Assembly (NCBI GenBank): GCA_035535055.1
Contig: DATLQT010000107.1
Location: forward strand, 1-45,000
From: UBA6019 sp035535055
GTDB taxonomy: Bacteria; Chloroflexota; Dormibacteria; Dormibacterales; Dormibacteraceae
Reading direction: 5' to 3'
DNA length: 45,000 nucleotides
The notes under the pieces are model-generated. The model did no database searches. It had not been told where the DNA came from and saw nothing but the letters and a program-made list of their open reading frames with translations. The translations under genes and the position numbers were made by a program. Shown piece after piece: positions 1-7,802 of this stretch; the first letter of the stretch is position 1, and every line of letters starts with the position of its first letter.

Positions 1-76
1 TGGTGCGCCCGGCAGGAATCGAACCTGCTGCCTTGCGGTCCGGAGCCGCACGCTCTGTCCGGTGAGCTACGGGCGC
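1..76 (-). tRNA. tRNA-Arg, anticodon CCG
   Basis: Read on the minus strand this is a complete 76-nt cloverleaf. It has a 7-bp acceptor stem (GCGCCCG pairing CGGGCGC), a D-stem GCTC/GAGC, a 5-bp anticodon stem TGCGG/CCGCA, a loop CTCCGGA with anticodon CCG, a T-stem GCAGG/CCTGC with loop TTCGATT, and an encoded 3' CCA. Anticodon CCG reads the arginine codon CGG. The 3' CCA end lies on the first base of the window, so the gene is complete but its downstream context is not visible. Confidence 0.97.
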
Positions 77-504
77 TGATCCGGGAGATCAAGTCTAGTC
101 GGAGGTGGTGGTGATCCTGCTCCAGTGCCTGAGCTTCGGCCAGGTGGCCGCGGCGCCACTGGTGAGGAGCTGGAGCGGCGCCGGAGCCGGGGTCGGGAGG
201 TCGGTGCTCTCGCGGGCGTCAGGACCCGCCCGTTCTCTCGTCGGCAGGGCGCGCGCCCGGGCCGCGCAGGTGGTTCCCGCCCTGGCCAGGACCCGGCCGG
301 AACCGGCGAAGGTGAAAGACGATGCCAACTGAGAGGGCGAAGCGCCACCGCCTCCGCTGGCTCCATGCCCGCCGCCTGGATCCGCTCGATCGCACCGACG
401 AGGTGGATGGTCTGATGCGCCTCAAGCCCGCAAGCGACCGCCACCAGGTTCGCGCGCGGCTTGGGGCGGTGACCCGCCGCGGCCTCCGGCGGCAGAACGC
501 CGGG
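77..504. other. stretch with no gene I can support
   Basis: This GC-rich stretch lies between the tRNA and the small XRE gene. Several frames stay open on both strands, but none gives a recognisable protein, and their compositions (runs of R, A, P, G, S) are typical of GC-rich shadow frames. The XRE reading frame stays open back to an ATG at 322 preceded by an AAGGTG-like sequence, so a 61-residue N-terminal extension of that gene is possible but unsupported by any domain. Confidence 0.5.
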
Positions 505-717
505 GTGAGCGCGAGGCTCGATACCGACCGCCTCGACCGCCAGCTGGCTGTCCGAGGCTGGACGGCCCAGGACCTGGTGCGCGTTTCGGGCGTGAGCCCG
601 GCGACGATCAGTGGCGCCCGCAGAGGCCGGCGGGTGACGCCGAGGACTCTGCGCCGGATCGCGGAGGCCCTGGTGCGCACGCCGGTCATCGCAGGCATCG
701 ACGAGCTCCTGAGCTGA
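505..717 (+). CDS. small XRE/Cro-type helix-turn-helix regulator
   Basis: This encodes a 70-residue protein that is almost only a Cro/C1-type helix-turn-helix: an N-terminal helix (LDRQLAVRGW), the recognition region (VSGVSPATISGARRGR) and a closing helix (TLRRIAEAL). It probably binds DNA as a dimer in the cytoplasm. I chose GTG at 505 because the domain begins at once and stand-alone proteins of this type are usually about 70 residues. An in-frame ATG at 322 would add 61 residues of no recognised fold. It sits beside a tRNA gene, a common place for integrated elements, but there is no integrase or other mobile gene nearby. The target is unknown. Confidence 0.7.
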   Translation: MSARLDTDRLDRQLAVRGWTAQDLVRVSGVSPATISGARRGRRVTPRTLRRIAEALVRTPVIAGIDELLS

Positions 718-919
718 GCTCGGCCAACTGCGGGAGGCCCCCATGGCTCACCCGGCGATCTTCCCCGCCGGCTCCCGCCTGCCCATCGCAGGCTCGGCAT
801 GACACGAGCAAAAGCAAGGATGCATTGCGGGGGCGCTCTGAAGAGTCGACTCGCTGATCGCCCAGGTGCGCGCGGTAGCGAGCCACCCGCCAAGTCCAGG
901 CGGCATCGTTCAGCGTCTG

Positions 920-1243
920 TCAGGTCTTCTCGGTGCCCGGCACGACCCAGTCGACGCCTTCGACCATGAATAGCTCGGACGTCGAGGAAGCCTCGCGGAT
1001 CTTCATCGCCGCCCGGTATCCGGACGAGTTATACCAGGCCATCGCCTTCTCGCGATCCTCGAATCGGATGATGAAGAACCGCTTCGGCTTCCAGTTACCT
1101 TCCAGTGGGGTCACCTCTCCACCTCGCACCATGTAGGTGACCTCGCCATAGCCGGCGAATGTCTTTTGGGCGGCTTCGCTGTACTGGTCGTAGGTCTTGG
1201 CATCGCTCACGTCGATGTCGGCCACTAAGTAAACAGGCTTCAC
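920..1243 (-). CDS. DUF1330 family protein
   Basis: This 107-residue protein has the ferredoxin-like alpha/beta dimer fold of DUF1330 (dimeric alpha-beta barrel): an opening strand KPVYLVADIDV, a conserved middle (VRGGEVTPLEG) and the family stretch RFFIIRFEDREKAMAWYNS followed by GYRAAMKIRE. No enzymatic activity is established for the family. The start is GTG at 1243, preceded by AAGGAGG at good spacing. The GTG overlaps the TGA of the upstream acyl-CoA dehydrogenase gene by 4 nt (GTGA), so the two are translationally coupled and probably serve one pathway. Confidence 0.88.
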   Translation of the reverse strand: MKPVYLVADIDVSDAKTYDQYSEAAQKTFAGYGEVTYMVRGGEVTPLEGNWKPKRFFIIRFEDREKAMAWYNSSGYRAAMKIREASSTSELFMVEGVDWVVPGTEKT

Positions 1244-2475
1244 TTGACCTCCTTGGTGATCTCGTCTCCTGCCGGACGATTCATAGACGGGGTCACGGAG
1301 CGATCCTTGGGTTCCGCCCTGCGACCACCGCCCTCGGCCCACCGGTGACCGTTCGCAAACTCCCGGGCGATTGTCATATACATGATGGTGGGCGTCCCCT
1401 CCTCAAGCCAGTTGAGCCGGGCGTCGCGGTATAACCGTTCGATGGGATGCCGGCGTGTGTACCCGATGCCACCAAAGATGAGCAGGGCGCGATCGGTTAC
1501 GCGGCCGACAGCCTCCAGTCCGAACAGCTTCGCCATTGACGCCTCGGCGGCAATCCGCTGACCGGCATCGTACTTTGCGGCGGCGTCTGAGAGCATCGTC
1601 CGAAGCCCATACAGGTCGGTTGCCATCTCGGCCAGGTATCGCTGGATGGCCTGCCGCTCCCCGATCGGACGTCCGAAGGTGATCCTCTCTTTGGAGCGCG
1701 CCACCGAGAGCTCGAAAGCGTGCTCCGCGGTTCCCAGCGAACTGGCGGCAACGAGAAGGCGGCTGATCTCGAGCGCCGCCTCGAGCTGCTCCTCGCCCCG
1801 TCCCTCCTGCCCGCCGAGGACTCGATCAGCCGGCACCCTTACACCGCGGAAGGTCAGGTGCCCGTGCTCGCCGCCCTTGGCGCCCATTGTCTCCGGGAGA
1901 GCCTCGATCTGAAGTCCAGGGGTGTCCCGGCCGACGATGAATATCGACAACGCTCTCGCACGGTCTTCGCCGGTCCTGGCTACGACCAGGAAGTGACTGG
2001 CGAAGTTGGAGTTGGTGATCAGCCACTTCCGACCGTCGATGATGTAGTCGCCCCCCTTGCGTCGGGCGGTCGTCCCCGTGTCGATCCCGGTTCCGTGGTC
2101 CGGCTCGGTGAGTGCGAAGGCTACGGACTTGTCGCCTCGCGAAACACCCGGGAGCAACTCAAGCCGCTGGTCGTCAGTGCCATGCTCGGCGACGGCGTGC
2201 CCAAACGAGTTGTGCACGTGCACGACGGCTCTGACCCCGCCGTGGACCTTCGAGATCTCGGAAATGATCGGCAGGTACTGGGCGACCGACAGACCCTCGC
2301 CACCGAACTCGGTTGGGATCAGGAGGCCGAGCGCGCTCATGCCGCGGAAGAGAGGCCAGATCTTGTCGAAGGGGATGTGCTCCCGGTCCTCGATCTCGTT
2401 CACCAGCGGCTCGACGTCGTGCCAGAGGGCGTCGAATAGCCTTTTCCTGAACTCCAGGTAGTCCTTCGCCTCCAC
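1240..2475 (-). CDS. acyl-CoA dehydrogenase family protein
   Basis: This is a 411-residue flavoprotein of the acyl-CoA dehydrogenase family, which oxidises the alpha-beta bond of an acyl-CoA and passes electrons to ETF. Visible features are the FAD/substrate motif ALTEPDHGTG, the middle beta domain, the helical C-terminal domain (RITFGRPIGERQAIQ) and the LEEGT motif, whose Glu (about 359) is at the catalytic base position. The C-terminus has about 35 extra polar residues beyond the usual end. GTG at 2475 follows GGGAGG; an upstream ATG at 2520 would add an unlikely Arg-rich leader. It is coupled to the DUF1330 gene downstream. The true acyl-CoA substrate cannot be read from sequence. Confidence 0.9.
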   Translation of the reverse strand: MEAKDYLEFRKRLFDALWHDVEPLVNEIEDREHIPFDKIWPLFRGMSALGLLIPTEFGGEGLSVAQYLPIISEISKVHGGVRAVVHVHNSFGHAVAEHGTDDQRLELLPGVSRGDKSVAFALTEPDHGTGIDTGTTARRKGGDYIIDGRKWLITNSNFASHFLVVARTGEDRARALSIFIVGRDTPGLQIEALPETMGAKGGEHGHLTFRGVRVPADRVLGGQEGRGEEQLEAALEISRLLVAASSLGTAEHAFELSVARSKERITFGRPIGERQAIQRYLAEMATDLYGLRTMLSDAAAKYDAGQRIAAEASMAKLFGLEAVGRVTDRALLIFGGIGYTRRHPIERLYRDARLNWLEEGTPTIMYMTIAREFANGHRWAEGGGRRAEPKDRSVTPSMNRPAGDEITKEVK

Positions 2476-2761
2476 TCCGCTCGACCTCCCGTCGGAATCG
2501 CATCTGCGTCGGGACCGCATGGGCCGCCCGCTGATGGCCGGCTATTCTCACTCGAAGCCTACCTTCTGCCTCCCCATGGCAGTGGGCTGCGCGGGTGGCG
2601 GTCGCACGGCCGTACTCCGGCGCCGGTAATGTGTCCCACGTGGAGGGTACGGCTCAGGTGTGGGCGTGTGACTGCCCGGGCCGATTTGGGGTTCACCGCC
2701 AGGGGAGGCTGACCGAGATGGTTGTCGCACGCTGGCGGAACCGGGCCGTGGGTGTCTCCGA

Positions 2762-3535
2762 ATGACCGGCCGACTGGAATCCAAGGTCGCCGTGGTCACC
2801 GGCTCCAGCGGCGGAATAGGGCGGTCCATCGCGGAAGCGTTCGCCGCCGAGGGCGCCGCGATCGTGATCAACTCAAGGAGCGCCGCGCGCGCGACGGCCG
2901 TGGCCGAGGAGCTTGCACGAGCCGGCCGGCGTGTCCTGGCATTCGAGGCCGACGTGCAGGATCCCGACCAGGCAGACGCGATGGCACAGGCGGCGGTGCG
3001 GCAGTTTGGGCGCCTTGACGTCTGGGTCAACAATGCGGGCGTAAACGTGATCGGCCCGTCGGTCGAGATGAAGGCGGACGACTGGCGCCGAGTCATCGAC
3101 ACCAACCTGAGCGGGTGCTTTTTCGGAAGCCAGGCCGCCGCGCGCGTGATGCTGCCGCACAAGAGCGGGGTGATCATCCAGATCGGATCGATCTTCGGGC
3201 AGGTGGGATTGCCGACTCGCGCGCCTTACACCACGGCCAAGCACGGATTGGTGGGCATGACGAAGGCACTTGCGGCCGAATGGGCCGGCGATAATGTGCG
3301 GGTGGTGTGCCTGGAGCCCGGCTACATCGCCGCGGGCCTGGGCCTCAAAGGCCAGGAGCTGGGAGCGTTCACGGCGGAGGAGATCGAGCGCCGCACCCCG
3401 ATGCATCGCCTCGGCCGCCCTCTGGAGCTTGCCCGCGTTGCCGTCTTCCTCGCGTCGGACGAGGCCAGCTTCATGACCGGCGGCACCATAACCGTTGACG
3501 GGGGCTGGGTCGCCTACGGTGGCTGGGGCTTCTAG
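2762..3535 (+). CDS. SDR family oxidoreductase
   Basis: This is a 257-residue classical short-chain dehydrogenase/reductase with a Rossmann fold: the cofactor motif TGSSGGIG at residues 13-20, NNAG at 90-93 and a catalytic Ser143, Tyr156, Lys160 set. The sequence NSRS after strand 2 (no acidic residue, Arg present) suggests NADPH rather than NADH; this is an inference. It starts the plus-strand block SDR, enolase-superfamily enzyme, D-amino-acid-dehydrogenase-like protein, so a role in oxidising a hydroxy acid or sugar acid is plausible. No strong Shine-Dalgarno precedes the ATG. The 286-bp gap upstream is the divergent promoter region shared with the acyl-CoA dehydrogenase; I found no confident promoter in it. 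Confidence 0.92.
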   Translation: MTGRLESKVAVVTGSSGGIGRSIAEAFAAEGAAIVINSRSAARATAVAEELARAGRRVLAFEADVQDPDQADAMAQAAVRQFGRLDVWVNNAGVNVIGPSVEMKADDWRRVIDTNLSGCFFGSQAAARVMLPHKSGVIIQIGSIFGQVGLPTRAPYTTAKHGLVGMTKALAAEWAGDNVRVVCLEPGYIAAGLGLKGQELGAFTAEEIERRTPMHRLGRPLELARVAVFLASDEASFMTGGTITVDGGWVAYGGWGF

Positions 3536-3703
3536 AACTTCCAAAAGCCCGCCCCCACGACAGGGCACATCTTTGTCCGCGCTCGAATTGGGCGCTGCGG
3601 CAAACCGGGCCCCCATGCGAGATGATCTGGGCATGTCTGCCGATGGCGGGAGTGCCGTCTGCCGCGCTCCCTGGCAAACTGGCCTGATGGCCTCGGGTCC
3701 ACC

Positions 3704-4792
3704 ATGAAGATCACCTCCGTCGAGGTGCAGGTCGTGGAGCCGGGGATGCACACAGTGGTGGCGGAGCGCCTGATCCTCAACCTCTCGAACGTCGTCGTCC
3801 GAATCAAGACCGATGAGGGCGTGGAGGGTATCGCGGGTAGCACGACCTACCTGGGAGGACAGGCCGTGGCATCCGCGGTCGCGGAGTTGCGTCCGCTGCT
3901 GATCGGTGAGGACCCGCTCTATCGAGAGCGGCTCTGGACCCGGCTCAACGAGGTCAGCACGATCATCCTGCCGCCGCACACCCTGGCCGTGATCGACTGT
4001 GCTCTCTGGGACCTCGGCGGCAAGGCCGCCGGCTTGCCTGTGTACCAGCTGCTCGGCGCTCAGCGCGACTCCATCAGAGCCTACGCGAGCAGTCTGACCT
4101 ACGCCGACTTCGCCACCTTCGAGAAGGAGGTGGCGGCCGCCCTCGAGCGAGGCTTCAAGGCGGTCAAGCTCCACGTCTGGGGCGACCCGGATCGCGACAT
4201 CGAACTGGTGGGCCGGATCCGCAAGCTGGCCGGGCCTGACATCGCGCTGATGATTGACGCCGTCGGATCCTATGACGTCCCGGCCGCGATCCGCGTCGGC
4301 CGCCGCCTCGAAGAGCTCGGCTACGAGTGGTTCGAGATGCCGATCCGCGACCAGCACATCCAGGGCTACGAAATTCTGGCCTCGACCCTCGACATCCCGG
4401 TCACCTCGGGCGAGGTGAACACCTATACCTTCCAGGAGTCCGCCAACTACATCTCGCGGAAGGCCTGGGATATCCTCCGCGTCGACGCGGGCATCTCGGG
4501 CGGGATCACCGGCACCCGCAAGACGGCGGTGCTGGCAGAGGCGTTCGGCATGCGCTGCGAGATCCACAGCTTCGGCTACGCGCTCGCACAAGCGGCCAAC
4601 CTGCAGGTGATGGGCGCCGTCAAGAACTGCCGCTACTTCGAGTACCCGATGCCGCTCAACGGCTACGACCAGGGGATGCTCCAGGCGATCACCCTTGGCG
4701 CCGATGGCGAGGTCGCGGTTCCCGGTGGGCCTGGCCTGGGACTCGAGATCGACTGGGAGCAGATGGATGCGATGACGGTGGCGAGATACTAG
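3704..4792 (+). CDS. mandelate racemase/muconate lactonizing enzyme family protein
   Basis: This 362-residue enolase-superfamily protein has an N-terminal capping domain (1-120) and a TIM barrel. Metal ligands are visible as Asp185 (MIDAVG), Glu211 (FEMP) and Glu237 (SGE). A His-Asp dyad of the mandelate racemase subgroup is formed by Asp261 (RVDAGISGG) and His288 (EIHSFG). The strand-2 motif is K-x-H (Lys155, His157) rather than K-x-K. Such enzymes abstract a proton alpha to a carboxylate and act as sugar-acid dehydratases or racemases. It lies between an SDR and a D-amino-acid-dehydrogenase-like flavoprotein in the same direction. The exact substrate is unknown. Confidence 0.9.
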   Translation: MKITSVEVQVVEPGMHTVVAERLILNLSNVVVRIKTDEGVEGIAGSTTYLGGQAVASAVAELRPLLIGEDPLYRERLWTRLNEVSTIILPPHTLAVIDCALWDLGGKAAGLPVYQLLGAQRDSIRAYASSLTYADFATFEKEVAAALERGFKAVKLHVWGDPDRDIELVGRIRKLAGPDIALMIDAVGSYDVPAAIRVGRRLEELGYEWFEMPIRDQHIQGYEILASTLDIPVTSGEVNTYTFQESANYISRKAWDILRVDAGISGGITGTRKTAVLAEAFGMRCEIHSFGYALAQAANLQVMGAVKNCRYFEYPMPLNGYDQGMLQAITLGADGEVAVPGGPGLGLEIDWEQMDAMTVARY

Positions 4793-4874
4793 TGGTGACT
4801 GCCACCAGCGGTTGCGAGGGGGCCCTCCGGGGCTCCCGTGACGGACTTCCGACAGGATCTTGGGAGGCGCGCGG

Positions 4875-6131
4875 ATGAAAGCAGTGGTGATCGGTGGCGG
4901 TGTGGTTGGGATCACCACGGCGTACTACCTTGCAAAGGACGGGCACGAAGTCACGTTGCTCGAGAAGGAGACCGAGCTGGCGACCCTCGCCAGCGGAGGC
5001 AACGCGGGCCTCATCGCTCCCGGCCACTCCTTCGCCTGGGCGTCGCCCGCGGCGCCGAAGGAACTCTGGCGTTCGCTGACGTCTGAGGACACAGCGCTCC
5101 GCGTAAACCCGCTCAAGGCCCCCGGCATGTTCTTTTGGGGACTGCGCTTCTTGCGCGAGTGCACGGCCGATCGTTCCGTCAAGAACACCCTGGTGAAGCT
5201 GCGCCTGGCGCGCTACAGCCAGGCACGCCTCGACGAATTGACCGCCAGCGAGAAGATCGACTACCACGACGTCCACCAGGGCTGCATCTACGTCTACCGC
5301 GACCGGGCGAAGTTCGAGGCGGGGATCAAGAAGATGAAGCTGATCACCGACCAGGGGCAGGAGCAGACGGTTCTCGACCCCGACGGAGTGGTGGAGGTGG
5401 AGCCCGTCTTCAAGCCGGTCAAGGCCAAGATCGTCGGCGCCATCTATGGACCGACGGACGCCAGCGGCGACAGCGTCAAGCTGACCAATGAACTAGCCGA
5501 TCGCTGTCGCACCATGGGCGTCAAGATCGAGCTGGGGACCGGCGTTCATCGCCTGGCGGCCGAGCGCGACCGGGTGCGGGCGGCGGTCACCGACCAGGGC
5601 ACGGTGGAGGGCGACCTCTTCGTGCTCGCTGCCGGCGTCCAGAGCGCAGCCCTGAGCAAGACCGTCGGCGTCGGCATCCCGGTCGCCCCCGCCAAGGGTT
5701 ACTCGGCGACCTTCCCGATCAAGAATGGCGGCGACGCTGCGCCCACCGTGGGGGGCGTCGATGAGCAGTTGCTGGTCGCCTGGTGCCGGATGGGCGACCG
5801 ACTCCGCCTGACCGGCAGTGCGGAGTTCACCGGCTACCAGACGACGCACTCAGAGAAGGACTTCCACGGGGTCATGAAGCTGGCCCGGGAGCTGTTCCCC
5901 GACGCCGCTGACTACGAGGCCGGCAGCTTCCGCGCCTGCAACCGGCCGATGACCCCCGACGGGCCGCCGATTCTCGGCACCGCCCGCCACGCCAACCTCT
6001 ACTACAACACCGGCCACGGGCACATGGGCTTTACCATGGCCTGTGGCACCAGCAAGCTGACCGCCGACCTGGTCGCGGGCCGCAAGACCGATATCCCCAT
6101 CGACGGCATGACTCTGACCTCCCGACCCTGA
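4875..6131 (+). CDS. D-amino acid dehydrogenase-like FAD oxidoreductase
   Basis: This 418-residue flavoprotein of the DAO/DadA family has an N-terminal dinucleotide-binding motif (GGGVVG, residues 7-12, after strand KAVVI) with the acidic end of strand 2 (LLEKE), and a C-terminal family signature (MTPDGPPILG, then NTGHGHMGFTMACG). DadA-type enzymes oxidise D-amino acids to imino or 2-oxo acids and feed electrons to the respiratory chain. I start at ATG 4875, which follows GGGAGG at 8 nt; an ATG 15 nt upstream lacks this. The enolase-superfamily gene lies 82 bp upstream. A RidA-like gene, whose family often deals with imines, converges from the other strand. Substrate not determined. Confidence 0.9.
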   Translation: MKAVVIGGGVVGITTAYYLAKDGHEVTLLEKETELATLASGGNAGLIAPGHSFAWASPAAPKELWRSLTSEDTALRVNPLKAPGMFFWGLRFLRECTADRSVKNTLVKLRLARYSQARLDELTASEKIDYHDVHQGCIYVYRDRAKFEAGIKKMKLITDQGQEQTVLDPDGVVEVEPVFKPVKAKIVGAIYGPTDASGDSVKLTNELADRCRTMGVKIELGTGVHRLAAERDRVRAAVTDQGTVEGDLFVLAAGVQSAALSKTVGVGIPVAPAKGYSATFPIKNGGDAAPTVGGVDEQLLVAWCRMGDRLRLTGSAEFTGYQTTHSEKDFHGVMKLARELFPDAADYEAGSFRACNRPMTPDGPPILGTARHANLYYNTGHGHMGFTMACGTSKLTADLVAGRKTDIPIDGMTLTSRP

Positions 6132-6170
6132 CGAAACCAGTGCCTTTCCGCCGCGGCCCAGGCTGACGGC

Positions 6171-6635
6171 TTATGGCTCCACCTCCACCACCAGTTCGAT
6201 CTCCACGCTGAGGTTGATGGGCAGCGATGCCATGCCCACCGCTGAGCGCGCGTGCCGGCCCCGTTCTCCGAAGGCGGCGATCAACAGGTCGGAGGCCCCG
6301 TTGATCACCTGCGACTGCTCTGTGTAGTCGGGCGTGCAATTGACCATCCCGAGCAGCTTCACGACCCTGGTGACCCGGTCGAGGTCGCCGACCTCGTTGC
6401 GCAGCGCACCCAGCAGATTGAGTGCGGTGATCTCCGCCGATTCTCGCGCCGCCGCGGTGTCGAGATCCCGTCCCACCTTGCCCTGCAGCACGTAGCGACC
6501 GTCCTTACGCGCACCGTGGCCGGAGAGAAACACCAGGTTGCCGGTCCGCACCGCGGGTGTGATCGGGGGAGTTGGAGGGCCGGGGTCCAGCACCTCGTGG
6601 CCGAGTGCTCGCAGGCGATCCTCTACCGCTGACAT
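6171..6635 (-). CDS. RidA/YjgF-YER057c-UK114 family protein
   Basis: This 154-residue protein belongs to the Rid family, trimeric cytosolic proteins whose best-known member hydrolyses reactive enamines/imines. It shows the opening stretch VRTGNLVFLSGHGA, the middle helix (ESAEITALNLLGALR) and the C-terminal strand ASLPINLSVEIELVVEVE. In canonical RidA the residue before LP is the catalytic Arg (about position 105); here it is Ser, so it matches a non-canonical subgroup and may lack imine deaminase activity. ATG 6635 follows AGGAGG. It lies 166 bp downstream of a co-directional SDR and faces the end of the D-amino-acid-dehydrogenase-like gene. Confidence 0.88.
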   Translation of the reverse strand: MSAVEDRLRALGHEVLDPGPPTPPITPAVRTGNLVFLSGHGARKDGRYVLQGKVGRDLDTAAARESAEITALNLLGALRNEVGDLDRVTRVVKLLGMVNCTPDYTEQSQVINGASDLLIAAFGERGRHARSAVGMASLPINLSVEIELVVEVEP

Positions 6636-6801
6636 GTCAAGTCCTCCTCATGGCGCCGCCAAATGCCCGGTGGTGTTGCAGAAAGGTGACTGCGCACCCC
6701 AAGTCCGCGAGGAATCCAGCCCCCGGACGCCAGCGGACTCTAGCACCTCCTCCGCGGGGGCCGGCCCGCCTCACCTGCCGATGGCGCGGGGAGGCGCCAG
6801 G

Positions 6802-7551
6802 TCAGGGCACCGAATAGCCCCCGTCAACGACCACCGCGCTCCCGGTCGTCCAGCGCGACGCGTCACCGGCGAGGTAGAGGAAGGCGCCGACCACGTCGGC
6901 CGCGGTGCCCAGCCCGAGCGGGTGCCGCTTGGCGATCGCCTCGAGGGCCTCGGTCGGCAGTCCCTCGTGGATGTTGGATAGGAAGGTGCCCGGGCAGACG
7001 CAGTTAACGCGCACACGATCGCGTGCGTACTCGATCGCCGCCACCCTGGTCAGCTGGATGACCGCGGCCTTGGTGGCCGAGTAGGGGGCCGCGTAGGGCC
7101 AGGCCGAGATGCCAGCCGCCGAGGCGGTGTTGACAATGGATCCGCCCGATTCCTGCCGGCGCATCGCCCCGACCGCGGAGCGGATCCCGTTCACGGTCCC
7201 CATCAGGTTGACGTCGATGACCCGCCGCCACTCGGTCTCCGTGATGTTGTGAATGCGGCCGTTCGCGTTCAGCACGCCGGCGTTGTTGATCATGACGTCA
7301 AGCCGGCCCAGCAACTGGGTCGCAGCGTCCACGAAGCCGTCCATCTGGGAGCCGTCGGTCACATCCAGCCGGAAGAGGAGCACCTTCGCGCCCGCCGCCT
7401 CGACGGCTGCCGCGAGTGGTGCCAGGCCCGCCAGGTCGAGGTCGCCGATCGCGACCACCGCCGCGCCCGCCTCGGCGAAGGCGACTGCCAGGGCGCTTCC
7501 GAGCGTGCCCGCCGCACCCGTGATGGCGGCCACCTTCCCCTCGACGTTCAT
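6802..7551 (-). CDS. SDR family oxidoreductase
   Basis: This is a 249-residue classical SDR with a cofactor motif TGAAGTLG (11-18), Asp after strand 2 (GDLDL) consistent with NAD(H) preference, NNAG (89-92) and catalytic Ser144, Tyr157 and Lys161. The C-terminus VVVDGG is typical of the family. It would oxidise or reduce a small hydroxy or keto compound. It is divergent from the acyl-CoA dehydrogenase/enoyl-CoA hydratase/E1 operon, and the 251-bp intergenic region holds a palindromic operator candidate that could control both. No clear Shine-Dalgarno is seen before ATG 7551. Confidence 0.92.
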   Translation of the reverse strand: MNVEGKVAAITGAAGTLGSALAVAFAEAGAAVVAIGDLDLAGLAPLAAAVEAAGAKVLLFRLDVTDGSQMDGFVDAATQLLGRLDVMINNAGVLNANGRIHNITETEWRRVIDVNLMGTVNGIRSAVGAMRRQESGGSIVNTASAAGISAWPYAAPYSATKAAVIQLTRVAAIEYARDRVRVNCVCPGTFLSNIHEGLPTEALEAIAKRHPLGLGTAADVVGAFLYLAGDASRWTTGSAVVVDGGYSVP

Positions 7552-7690
7552 CCGGCGGCCCGAGGCTGGACGCCGCGAAGGATCAGGCCCGCAGGGCTAG
7601 CGGCGGCCTGGTCGGGGACCGGCCGGCGGAGGGCCTGGTCGAACCGGTCACTGGCGCTCAGGACGATCACTTTGCGCCGGGTTCGCTCGC

Positions 7691-7720
7691 TTGACACCTT
7701 CATGATCATCGCAATAGCAT
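7691..7720 (+). promoter_or_regulatory. candidate sigma70-type promoter
   Basis: A perfect -35 consensus TTGACA (7691-7696) is followed after 18 bp by TAGCAT (7715-7720, four of six matches to TATAAT). It points toward the acyl-CoA dehydrogenase gene that starts at 7803 and places the expected transcription start inside the palindrome just downstream. The TTGACA stands out in this GC-rich DNA. There is no experimental support. Confidence 0.5.
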
Positions 7721-7738
7721 CGGTCGACCGGTCGGTCG
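7721..7738. promoter_or_regulatory. palindromic operator candidate (TetR-like)
   Basis: Two overlapping perfect 10-bp palindromes, CGGTCGACCG (7721-7730) and CGACCGGTCG (7725-7734), are followed by a further GTCG. Sites of the form ACCGACCGGTCGGT are bound by TetR-family repressors of acyl-CoA catabolic genes (for example PaaR-type). The site immediately follows a -35/-10 pair, where a repressor would block initiation. No TetR gene is in the window, so the regulator would be encoded elsewhere. Confidence 0.5.
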
Positions 7739-7802
7739 CGAGCAAGCCCCAACCACAGGAGGGCCGCCAGGACGGCCTCGCCGAGAAGGGGGAAGCTGGG
7801 CG

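Noticed and set aside
2873..4918. 681-codon open frame on the minus strand opposite the SDR and enolase-superfamily genes
   Set aside because: It lies wholly antisense to two genes with clear motifs; its translation is rich in R, H, D and G with no fold, as expected of a shadow frame in GC-rich DNA.
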